DNA from: Anaerobacillus sp.
Lineage (GTDB): Bacteria; Bacillota; Bacilli; Bacillales_H; Anaerobacillaceae
Direction: 5' to 3'
NCBI GenBank assembly: GCA_007120055.1
Contig: SKOL01000357.1
Coordinates: 1 to 5,508 of the forward strand
Length of the DNA stretch: 5,508 nucleotides
In this document: in pieces, positions 1 through 5,303 of the stretch
Layout of the letters: the number at the start of each line of letters is the position of its first letter
Position numbering within the stretch: position 1 is the stretch's first letter
Translations under genes and position numbers: made by a program
The notes under the pieces: model-generated
Database searches by the model: none
What the model saw: only the letters and a program-made list of their open reading frames with translations
What the model was told of the DNA's origin: nothing

Positions 1-183
1 CAAACGATGCTCACCGAGCGGTTTATTAACAATGCGCGAGCACAAAACCGCGAAGTATGGGTATGGACGGTCAATATTGAACGAAATATGAGAGAAGTTC
101 TTAAATACGATATCGACGGGATCATTACCAGCTACCCTGAAAAAGCTCAAAATGTGTTGGGCGTTGATTTTGGTCAGGATTAG
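1..183 (+). CDS. Glycerophosphodiester phosphodiesterase, C-terminal end (partial)
   Basis: An open frame enters from the left edge in frame 1 and ends at TAG 181-183, giving the last 60 residues of a protein. Two blocks are typical of the end of the GDPD TIM barrel: REVWVWTVN (residues 18-26 of the fragment), matching the late strand motif VxxWTVN, and DGIITSYPEKAQ (residues 39-50), matching the last strand motif VDGIITDxP. The family hydrolyses glycerophosphodiesters to glycerol-3-phosphate and an alcohol. The catalytic His/Glu residues lie nearer the N-terminus, outside the window, so activity and any membrane domain cannot be judged. By hand count the fragment is about 44% GC, higher than the operon downstream. 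No clear intrinsic terminator follows it. The 577-base gap suggests that it is not co-transcribed with the next gene. The family call is firm; the subtype is not. Confidence 0.88.
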   Translation, partial: QTMLTERFINNARAQNREVWVWTVNIERNMREVLKYDIDGIITSYPEKAQNVLGVDFGQD

Positions 184-186
184 AAG

Positions 187-299
187 GTACGGGGGCAACG
201 AACTAGGTGATACGCTAAAAGCGAGGACGCACGCACCCGAAAAAAAGAAGTACACACGAAACTTGGTGGGATACGTACAGAAAACTGAAAATACGCACC
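187..299. repeat. Two-copy degenerate tandem repeat with internal hairpins
   Basis: Copy 1 (187-237) and copy 2 (250-299) share the same order of blocks: GTAC, then ACGAA-CT, GGTG, ATACG, a small hairpin, and finally ACGCACC. The copies are offset by 63 bases at the GTAC block and by 62 at the closing ACGCACC. GGTG (206-209 and 265-268) is complementary to the closing CACC (234-237 and 296-299). The hairpins inside differ in sequence but not in form: CGCT-AAA-AGCG at 213-223 in copy 1 and CAG-AAAA-CTG at 278-287 in copy 2. The repeat is read directly from the sequence; its function is unknown. It lies just behind the phosphodiesterase stop codon and lacks the T-run of an intrinsic terminator. 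Confidence 0.5.
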
Positions 300-350
300 A
301 TAAATAAATTTTACTCCCCGAACACTGTAACAGGGTTACTTCAGAGGTGC
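295..350. repeat. Inverted repeat GCACC/GGTGC around a short hairpin
   Basis: GCACC at 295-299 is complementary to GGTGC at 346-350. Between them lies a perfect 5-bp hairpin, GTAAC-AGG-GTTAC, at 327-339. The left arm is also the closing block of the second tandem repeat copy, so this may be a third, inverted unit of the same element. No T-run follows, so it is not a standard terminator. The function is unknown. Confidence 0.35.
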
Positions 351-547
351 AATCAATTCATTCACAAAGCAAATCATTTTAATACTTTTTATCTAAATCT
401 TAAATATTATCGCTAAATCATGGAGAGGAATCTACTAAGCTTATATAATGGTCAAGCGTTATTATCAATTAGTACAATTGAACATAGATCGTGAAGACGG
501 AATGATAAAGTAGCTAACAAACTGCTGATATAATAGGACAATAGATA

Positions 548-585
548 AAGATATTTTAATGTAAAAGTTAAGATATTTTTTTAAT
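548..585. repeat. Phased direct repeat AAGATATTTT upstream of promoter
   Basis: AAGATATTTT occurs at 548-557 and again at 570-579, a period of 22 bases or about two helical turns, and both copies run on into TAAT. The second copy ends 12 bases before the -35 hexamer. Two copies on the same DNA face just upstream of a promoter would suit an activator or a curved AT-rich promoter element. Background AT content here is so high that chance is a real alternative. Confidence 0.35.
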
Positions 586-596
586 ATAGAAAAAAA

Positions 597-625
597 TTGA
601 CTGAAAAGAAAAAAGATTATAAAAT
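597..625 (+). promoter_or_regulatory. Predicted sigma-A promoter of the operon
   Basis: The -35 box TTGACT (597-602, 5 of 6 to TTGACA) and the -10 box TAAAAT (620-625, 5 of 6 to TATAAT) are separated by exactly 17 bases. An A-run (590-596) lies directly upstream, as in UP-like elements. The predicted start of transcription is near 632, which leaves a leader of about 128 bases before the dehydrogenase start codon. A weaker alternative is TTGAAC (478-483) with AATGAT (501-506), also at 17-base spacing. The AT-rich setting raises the chance of false matches. Confidence 0.55.
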
Positions 626-730
626 TATAAATAATTTAAGAGATTATGTGAATAATATGGTAAATGTAAAAAAATATGTTAGTAGTGATTTAACGACGGT
701 AGAACATTTTTAAAAAATTGTAGTAGATAA

Positions 731-746
731 TCAAAAGCGTTTAAAT
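731..746 (+). promoter_or_regulatory. Weak cre-like site (CcpA) before the first start codon
   Basis: The core AAAAGCGTTT fits the centre of the catabolite-responsive element recognised by CcpA in Bacilli. Against the consensus WTGNAANCGNWNNCAW, three conserved positions miss: the outer TG of the left arm and the C of the right arm. It ends at the base before the GGAGG ribosome binding site, about 100 bases into the predicted transcript, where CcpA could act as a roadblock. Carbon catabolite control would suit a carboxylate uptake operon, but the match is imperfect. Confidence 0.25.
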
Positions 747-760
747 GGAGGAATTGAAAG

Positions 761-2125
761 ATGACTATATTAATAGACTTAAAAGAGCTGATAGGGAAAG
801 AGCGTGTCACAAAAAACGAGACAATTATTAGTGGGCATAGTCATGATGAGTCTTATCATGAACCAAATGAACCAGAGGTAGTCGTCTTTCCGACGAGTAC
901 ATCAGAAGTAGCTAACATTATGAAATACGCCCACGAACACAAAGTTCCTGTTACGCCATATGGGTTAGGAACAAGCCTAGAAGGACATGCAATACCTGTT
1001 AATGGTGGTATTACGATGGATTTATCACAAATGAATAATATTTTAGAAATAAGGGAAGGCGACTTCTTAGTAACTGTTGAGCCAGGTGTTACAAGGTCTC
1101 AGTTAAATAAAGAATTAAAAAAACACGGACTGTTTTTTTCTGTAGATCCTGGTGCAGATGCAACACTAGGTGGAATGGCGGCGACTAATGCTAGTGGTAC
1201 CACTTCTGTACGATATGGCATTATGCGGGATCAAGTAAGGGATATGGAAGTCGTGCTCGCTGATGGAACAATAATACATACAGGTAGCCTTGCGGCGAAA
1301 TCATCCTCTGGATACCATTTAAATGGTTTATTTGTAGGTTCGGAAGGTACTCTCGGAATTATTACAAAGTTGACGCTAAGGTTATTTGGTATTCCAGAAG
1401 CAATTATGTCTGCAAGAGCAACCTTCCCTACGATACATAAAGCTGTAAATGCAGTAACATCCATTCTTTCAGCGGGGATACCAATTGCTAGAGTAGAGCT
1501 TGTCGATGAACGTTCAGTTCAAGAAGTAAATAAATACTTTCAATTAACCTATGAAGAATCTCCTACACTATTTTTAGAGTTTCATGGAAACGAACCAGGT
1601 TTAAAGCAGGATGTTGAATTTACCCAGGAAATCGTAACAGAACACAGCTGTAGTCAATTTCTTTTTGAGTCAGGTTCGAAGGAACGTCAACAACTTTGGG
1701 ATGTCCGTCACAATTTAGCGTATGCTTTTATTCACGGTGCACCAGGGAGAAAACTGATGGTGACTGATGTTTGTGTGCCAATGTCTGAGCTTGCTGATGC
1801 AATCATGGACGGAAAGGCTGCACTTGAACATTCTCAAATTGATGGTACAATCGTTGGGCATGTCGGTGATGGGAATTACCACATTTTAATGATGCTTGAC
1901 TTAAATAATGAAGAAGAGATACAAAAAGCGAATAAAGTGAATGAGAGGATTGTTAAATTCGCACTTGAACGGGGGGGGACGTGTACAGGTGAACATGGAG
2001 TTGGCTTCGGGAAAGGAAAATTTCAAAAGCTTGAGCATGGACAAGCTTTTGATGTCATGAAGCAAATTAAGGTGGCATTAGATCCGTTAGGAATATTAAA
2101 TCCTGGGAAAATATTTACTTTGTAA
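761..2125 (+). CDS. FAD-dependent D-lactate / D-2-hydroxyacid dehydrogenase (LDHD type)
   Basis: This 454-residue flavoenzyme is expected to oxidise a D-2-hydroxyacid, probably D-lactate, to the 2-oxoacid and pass electrons to the respiratory chain. It should act in the cytoplasm or at the inner membrane face; no signal peptide or membrane segment is visible. The N-terminal half is a PCMH-type FAD-binding domain (about 36-210) with PYGLGTSLEGH (66-76), VDPGADATLGGMAATNASG (128-146) and GSEGTLGIIT (193-202). The C-terminal half is an FAD-oxidase C domain. It holds Arg316 in WDVRHN, TDVCVP (335-340), the metal-ligand motif HVGDGNYH (His367, His374), GEHG with Glu411, and NPGK (447-450). The GTSLEGH and DPGADA-GGMAA-ASGT blocks match mitochondrial and bacterial D-lactate dehydrogenase better than glycolate oxidase GlcD, which has GTGLSGGA. 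No GlcE or GlcF partner is present. GGAGG (747-751), 9 bases ahead, supports this start. A G8 run at 1971-1978 is unusual. Confidence 0.92.
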   Translation: MTILIDLKELIGKERVTKNETIISGHSHDESYHEPNEPEVVVFPTSTSEVANIMKYAHEHKVPVTPYGLGTSLEGHAIPVNGGITMDLSQMNNILEIREGDFLVTVEPGVTRSQLNKELKKHGLFFSVDPGADATLGGMAATNASGTTSVRYGIMRDQVRDMEVVLADGTIIHTGSLAAKSSSGYHLNGLFVGSEGTLGIITKLTLRLFGIPEAIMSARATFPTIHKAVNAVTSILSAGIPIARVELVDERSVQEVNKYFQLTYEESPTLFLEFHGNEPGLKQDVEFTQEIVTEHSCSQFLFESGSKERQQLWDVRHNLAYAFIHGAPGRKLMVTDVCVPMSELADAIMDGKAALEHSQIDGTIVGHVGDGNYHILMMLDLNNEEEIQKANKVNERIVKFALERGGTCTGEHGVGFGKGKFQKLEHGQAFDVMKQIKVALDPLGILNPGKIFTL

Positions 2126-2180
2126 AGGGGGGATATAAAAGCTTTCTTTAGATAAATAATTAATTTTTGCAAAGAAATTA

Positions 2181-2187
2181 GGGGGGG
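2181..2187 (+). promoter_or_regulatory. Poly-G ribosome binding site of dctP
   Basis: A run of seven G replaces the usual AGGAGG. GGGGG can pair with the CCUCC of 16S rRNA through one G-U wobble. Spacing is 1 base to ATG 2189 and 7 bases to ATG 2195, which favours the second start. A similar G6 run at 2127-2132, just after the dehydrogenase stop, has no start codon at a suitable distance. Confidence 0.6.
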
Positions 2188-2194
2188 AATGAAA

Positions 2195-3214
2195 ATGAAA
2201 AAATGGTATGTACTAGTAGTAGCAGTAATGTTTTTATTAACAGCTTGCGGAGGTGGCAGTTCGGAGCCTGCTACCAATAATGAGGATAATAGTGGAAATA
2301 ACGCCGAAACAACGGTTTATACGCTGCAGGCAGCACACTCTTTACCAGCTGATCATCCATATGAACTATCTTTCCAAAAAATGTCAGAAATCGTTAATGA
2401 GCGTACAGGAGGGCGTGTTATTATTGAGACATTCCCAGCTAGCCAAATTGGTGCTGAGCGCGAACTAACTGAAGGTTTGACTTTTGGAACAGTTGATTTA
2501 GTTGTCTCATCAACAGCGCCAATTACAAACTTCGTAGCTGAACTTGGCGTTTTGGATCTACCTTTTCTATTTAATGACCGTGATGCAGCGGTAAAAGTAC
2601 TAGAAAGTGAAATTGGTGATGAACTACTTGCAGCGTTAAGTGACCAAGGGATCATCGGTCTTTCATGGGGGGAAAATGGATTCCGCCATGTTACTAATGG
2701 AATTCGCCCTATTGAAGCACCAGAGGATTTAAGAGGATTAAAAATTCGCACACAAGAAAATGCCATTCATTTAGCTGCTTTTGAGGCACTGGGTGCACAG
2801 CCAACACCGATGGCTTGGACGGAAGCGTTAACAGCTTTACAACAAGGAGTGGTTGATGCCCAAGAAAATCCTGCCATTGTTGCCGATCAATTTAATCTAT
2901 ATGAGGCTAATCAAAAATATATGACATTAACTGGCCATGTTTATTCAGTTGCTATTTTTATGATGAGTCAAGAAACATATGATAAACTTCCACAAGAACT
3001 TGCTGATATTGTCGTAGAAGAAGGTAAGAAAATTGGTTCGTATGAGAGAGAACTAATTGTAGAAATGGAGCAAGAATCGTTAAAGAAACTTCGTGAGCAG
3101 GGAATGGAAATTATTGAAGATGTTGATGTCCAACCATTCCGTGATGCTATTTCTTCTGTTTTTGATAGTTATGAAGAGCAAGAATTCTTAAATCGAATTT
3201 TAAGTGCACAGTAA
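2195..3214 (+). CDS. dctP: TRAP transporter substrate-binding lipoprotein, DctP family
   Basis: This is the extracellular binding protein of a TRAP transporter. It captures a carboxylate and delivers it to DctQM. Numbering from Met at 2195 (339 residues), a signal peptide (MKKW, then a hydrophobic stretch) ends in lipobox LTAC with Cys18, so the mature protein is lipid-anchored. A Gly/Ser/Asn/Glu-rich linker follows to about residue 40. Family blocks are SQIGAEREL (83-91), LDLPFLF near 120, and LRGLKIRT with Arg185, the position of the conserved arginine that binds the substrate carboxylate. LGAQPTPMAWTEALTALQQG and QENP (223-226) come next. An in-frame ATG at 2189 would add two residues. It sits only 1 base behind the G7 tract that serves as ribosome binding site (2181-2187), whereas ATG 2195 has 7-base spacing, so 2195 is preferred. 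The substrate is not readable from sequence; a D-2-hydroxyacid is inferred from the neighbour. Confidence 0.93.
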   Translation: MKKWYVLVVAVMFLLTACGGGSSEPATNNEDNSGNNAETTVYTLQAAHSLPADHPYELSFQKMSEIVNERTGGRVIIETFPASQIGAERELTEGLTFGTVDLVVSSTAPITNFVAELGVLDLPFLFNDRDAAVKVLESEIGDELLAALSDQGIIGLSWGENGFRHVTNGIRPIEAPEDLRGLKIRTQENAIHLAAFEALGAQPTPMAWTEALTALQQGVVDAQENPAIVADQFNLYEANQKYMTLTGHVYSVAIFMMSQETYDKLPQELADIVVEEGKKIGSYERELIVEMEQESLKKLREQGMEIIEDVDVQPFRDAISSVFDSYEEQEFLNRILSAQ

Positions 3215-3265
3215 AAAATTGAATAGAGTAGAGGAGGGTCTGTTCTCTTCTACTCTTAATTTTTT
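3213..3265 (+). terminator. Terminator-like hairpin between dctP and dctQ
   Basis: The 8-bp perfect arms AGAGTAGA (3225-3232) and TCTACTCT (3249-3256) extend inward with mostly paired bases to about 3237/3244, including G-U pairs, closing a loop of about 6 bases. Outside a small internal loop, AAAAAATT (3213-3220) pairs with AATTTTTT (3258-3265), which also provides the T-run. The stem starts in the dctP stop codon and ends 37 bases before dctQ. It probably acts as a partial terminator and a 3'-end stabiliser, so that more binding protein than permease is made. Full termination is unlikely because no promoter is evident for dctQ. Confidence 0.65.
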
Positions 3266-3302
3266 ATAGGCATCACTAAATGGTGTTGGGGAGGAAAGAT
3301 AG

Positions 3303-3779
3303 ATGGTAACTAAAGGAATATTTTATATTAATAACTTTGTCAAATATGTTTTAATCCTTCTCATGGTAACAATTGTCGTTTCTGTCTTTTGTCAAGTGTT
3401 GTTTCGATTTGTTATTAACCAACCGTTAGCTTGGACAGAAGAACTAGCTCGTTATTGTCTTGTTTGGCTCACATTTTTAGGTGCAGCATATGCAGCTTAT
3501 CGAAAAGGGCATGTGAGCATTGACTTTTTTACAAAAATGCTTCCATTGTTTCTTAGTAAAGGAGTCATGATAATTGTATTATTCATTAGTCTTTCATTTT
3601 TTTATTTTTTAATGAGTGAAGGCTTCCAAATATCTCTAAGATCATTAACGCAGCTATCACCAGTTCTAGGGTTACCAATGGGGTACGTATATAGTGTAAT
3701 TCCTATTAGTGGATTATTACTTTCTATCAACTTTATATATACGACGTACTTATTTATAACTGATAAGGAGGGAGAGTAA
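3303..3779 (+). CDS. dctQ: TRAP transporter small membrane subunit, DctQ family
   Basis: This 158-residue four-helix membrane protein is the small subunit that scaffolds DctM and helps dock the binding protein. Predicted helices lie near residues 14-36, 51-66, 82-103 and 124-151. The family signature is clear between helices 1 and 2: LAWTEELARYCLVWLTFLGAA (42-62), followed by RKGHVSIDFF (67-76). The length is normal for the family. GGAGG at 3290-3294 lies 8 bases before ATG. The 88-base gap after dctP holds a terminator-like hairpin. The stop overlaps the dctM start by one base, which suggests translational coupling between the two membrane subunits. No oddities were seen in the coding sequence. 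Confidence 0.93.
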   Translation: MVTKGIFYINNFVKYVLILLMVTIVVSVFCQVLFRFVINQPLAWTEELARYCLVWLTFLGAAYAAYRKGHVSIDFFTKMLPLFLSKGVMIIVLFISLSFFYFLMSEGFQISLRSLTQLSPVLGLPMGYVYSVIPISGLLLSINFIYTTYLFITDKEGE

Positions 3780-5047
3780 TGGGGTTCTTCATTTTTTTAA
3801 TCTTAATCGTCCTTTTTATCATTAATGTTCCAATTGCGGTTGCGTTAGGAATATCAGCTACATTCGTATTTTTGGTTGATGATAAAGTTCCTTTGATTGC
3901 AGTTATTCAACGAATGTTTAACTCAGTAGATTCATTTCCACTGCTGGCTATTCCATTTTTTATTTTAGCAGGGAAATTAATGGAAACAGGTGGAATGTCA
4001 AAACGCCTTATCCGTTTAGCTGAAGTAATAGTTGGAAGAATTCGTGGCGGGCTGGCAATTGTTTCTATTATTGCATGTGCTTTTTTTGCAGCTATCTCTG
4101 GATCGGCTGCAGCAACGACAGCTGCAGTTGGTTCTCTTTTAATCCCGGCAATGGTAAAAAAAGGGTACGACCGTAACTTTTCTACAGCTATTCAAGCAAC
4201 AGGTGGGACAATAGGTATAATGATACCGCCAAGTGTTCCACTTGTCTTATTTGGTGTCGCAGCCGGTGTTTCAATAAGTGATTTGTTTATTGCTGGCATC
4301 ATTCCTGGACTTTTTGTCGTAGTATCGTTAATACTCCTCGTTTATTTTATTTCCCTAATGAAAGGTTATGGGGGTGGAGAGTCTCATACATTTAAGGAGT
4401 TTCTTATTGCGTTAAAAGAATCTTTATTGGCACTTCTCATGCCTCTCATCATTTTAGGTGGAATTTATGGTGGGATCTTTACACCGACAGAGGCTGCTGT
4501 TGTTGCTGTTGTGTACGGATTAATTGTTGGTGTCATTATTTATCGTGAAATAAATGTTAAGCAACTTATCGAAATTTTTCATTCATCTATCAATATTTCT
4601 GCTGTTATTCTGTTTATTATTGCAGGAGCTTCAGCGTTTGGTTTCTATTTAACTCGTGAACGAATTCCTGCACAAATTACAGAAACGATGCTTGGTATTA
4701 CAGATAATTGGATAGTTGCCCTTTTAATAATTAATCTGCTTCTATTATTCGTAGGCATATTTCTTGAAACAGCAGCCGCTATTATTATCTTAACACCAAT
4801 TCTTGTACCAATTGCTCAGGCGATGGGGATTGATCTTATTCATTTTGGTATTATTATGATTGTTAACTTAGCAATCGGCTTTATTACCCCGCCTGTTGGC
4901 ATTAATTTATTCATAGCCGCCAAGATTGGAAATACAAAGCTAGAAGGACTATTAAAGGCAATTATACCTTTTATCATAATTATGGTCGTCAATGTACTAA
5001 TCATATCCTATTTACCTGTTTTAAGCTTATTATTACTTGGAAAATAA
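3779..5047 (+). CDS. dctM: TRAP transporter large permease subunit, DctM family
   Basis: This 422-residue permease forms the sodium-coupled, elevator-type transport path of the TRAP system. It is hydrophobic throughout, consistent with about 12 membrane segments plus two re-entrant hairpins. Family blocks in order are IPFFILAGKLMETGGMSKRL (58-77), ISGSAAATTAAVGS (106-119), GIMIPPS (146-152), GGIYGGIFTPTEAA (227-240) and GFITPPVGINLF (367-378). The two PP-containing motifs, IPPS and TPPVG, are the inverted-repeat tips of the ion-transporter fold where sodium and substrate bind. The length is normal and the gene appears intact. Its ATG overlaps the dctQ stop (TAATG), and its ribosome binding site AAGGAGGG (3765-3772) lies inside the end of dctQ, 6 bases ahead. 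It is the last gene of the operon, followed after 147 bases by a strong terminator. Confidence 0.95.
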   Translation: MGFFIFLILIVLFIINVPIAVALGISATFVFLVDDKVPLIAVIQRMFNSVDSFPLLAIPFFILAGKLMETGGMSKRLIRLAEVIVGRIRGGLAIVSIIACAFFAAISGSAAATTAAVGSLLIPAMVKKGYDRNFSTAIQATGGTIGIMIPPSVPLVLFGVAAGVSISDLFIAGIIPGLFVVVSLILLVYFISLMKGYGGGESHTFKEFLIALKESLLALLMPLIILGGIYGGIFTPTEAAVVAVVYGLIVGVIIYREINVKQLIEIFHSSINISAVILFIIAGASAFGFYLTRERIPAQITETMLGITDNWIVALLIINLLLLFVGIFLETAAAIIILTPILVPIAQAMGIDLIHFGIIMIVNLAIGFITPPVGINLFIAAKIGNTKLEGLLKAIIPFIIIMVVNVLIISYLPVLSLLLLGK

Positions 5048-5194
5048 AAACTGTTAAAAAAAATTAATAATTGCACTGATTTCCGAGCCAAACCTTATCA
5101 CATCGGTGATAGCATAACCTAAGATTGTTTTTTAATATTTAATAGATCCTTGTTTTGCTAACAAGCGTTCGATAGTTTAGTAAGCCATAGATAT

Positions 5195-5231
5195 AAAAAG
5201 GCTTAGAGAAAAATATTCTCCAAGCCTTTTT
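5195..5231. terminator. Bidirectional intrinsic terminator
   Basis: The left arm AAAAAGGCTT (5195-5204) pairs with AAGCCTTTTT (5222-5231). After one A-C mismatch the stem continues as GAGAA (5206-5210) with TTCTC (5216-5220), closing a 5-base loop. The T5 on the right serves the TRAP operon on the + strand. The A5 on the left serves as a U-run for the converging minus-strand gene, whose stop lies 72 bases away. The placement between two converging genes supports a shared terminator. Confidence 0.88.
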
Positions 5232-5283
5232 AGTGTTAATTTTGCTATTTTTTCATTAGCGGATTTCAACAACACAATATTTT

Positions 5284-5299
5284 AGGCGCACCTACGCCT
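5284..5299. other. Small GC-rich hairpin next to the minus-strand stop codon
   Basis: AGGCG (5284-5288) pairs perfectly with CGCCT (5295-5299) around a 6-base loop, just 4 bases past the stop of the minus-strand gene. On the minus strand no U-run follows, so it is not a full terminator on its own. It could protect an RNA 3' end or strengthen termination at 5195-5231. The function is uncertain. Confidence 0.3.
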
Positions 5300-5303
5300 T
5301 CCT

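Larger units (their letters stand above)
184..760. other. 577-base intergenic region, no convincing gene
   Basis: All three + frames are broken by frequent stops. The left part (184-350) has moderate GC and carries a degenerate tandem repeat with small hairpins. The right part is very AT-rich: 541-660 has only 17 G/C in 120 by hand count. It carries a direct repeat, a promoter and the leader of the operon. Two short frames were considered and not called: 420-494 (24 codons, no ribosome binding site) and 585-713 (open but with no good start). The second resembles a helix-turn-helix fragment and is listed under findings. Confidence 0.75.

Noticed and set aside
420..494. 24-codon frame starting ATG GAG AGG
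   Set aside because: It has no ribosome binding site, is too short, lies in AT-rich intergenic DNA, and shows no recognisable motif.
672..711. Hairpin ATGTT/AACAT (676-680 with 703-707) plus flanking A/T pairs in the leader
   Set aside because: Only five continuous base pairs around a 22-base unpaired loop. It does not resemble any riboswitch or T-box known to me.
657..713. 18-codon leader peptide starting at ATG 657 within the operon leader
   Set aside because: No Shine-Dalgarno sequence lies ahead of ATG 657 and there is no codon run typical of attenuation peptides. It is better treated as part of the weak remnant frame.
2144..2177. Inverted repeat TTTCTTT/AAAGAAA ahead of dctP
   Set aside because: All but one pair are A-T, so the stem is weak and likely due to AT-rich composition. 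It is not a credible terminator or translation switch.
2353..2766. 137-codon minus-strand frame inside dctP, and other frames antisense to the operon genes
   Set aside because: They are shadows of strongly supported coding genes, with no ribosome binding sites and no recognisable motifs.
5096..5111. Hairpin TATCAC-ATCG-GTGATA after dctM
   Set aside because: Six pairs without a following T-run. The nearest T-run (from about 5128) is too far away. The hairpin at 5195-5231 is a far better terminator.
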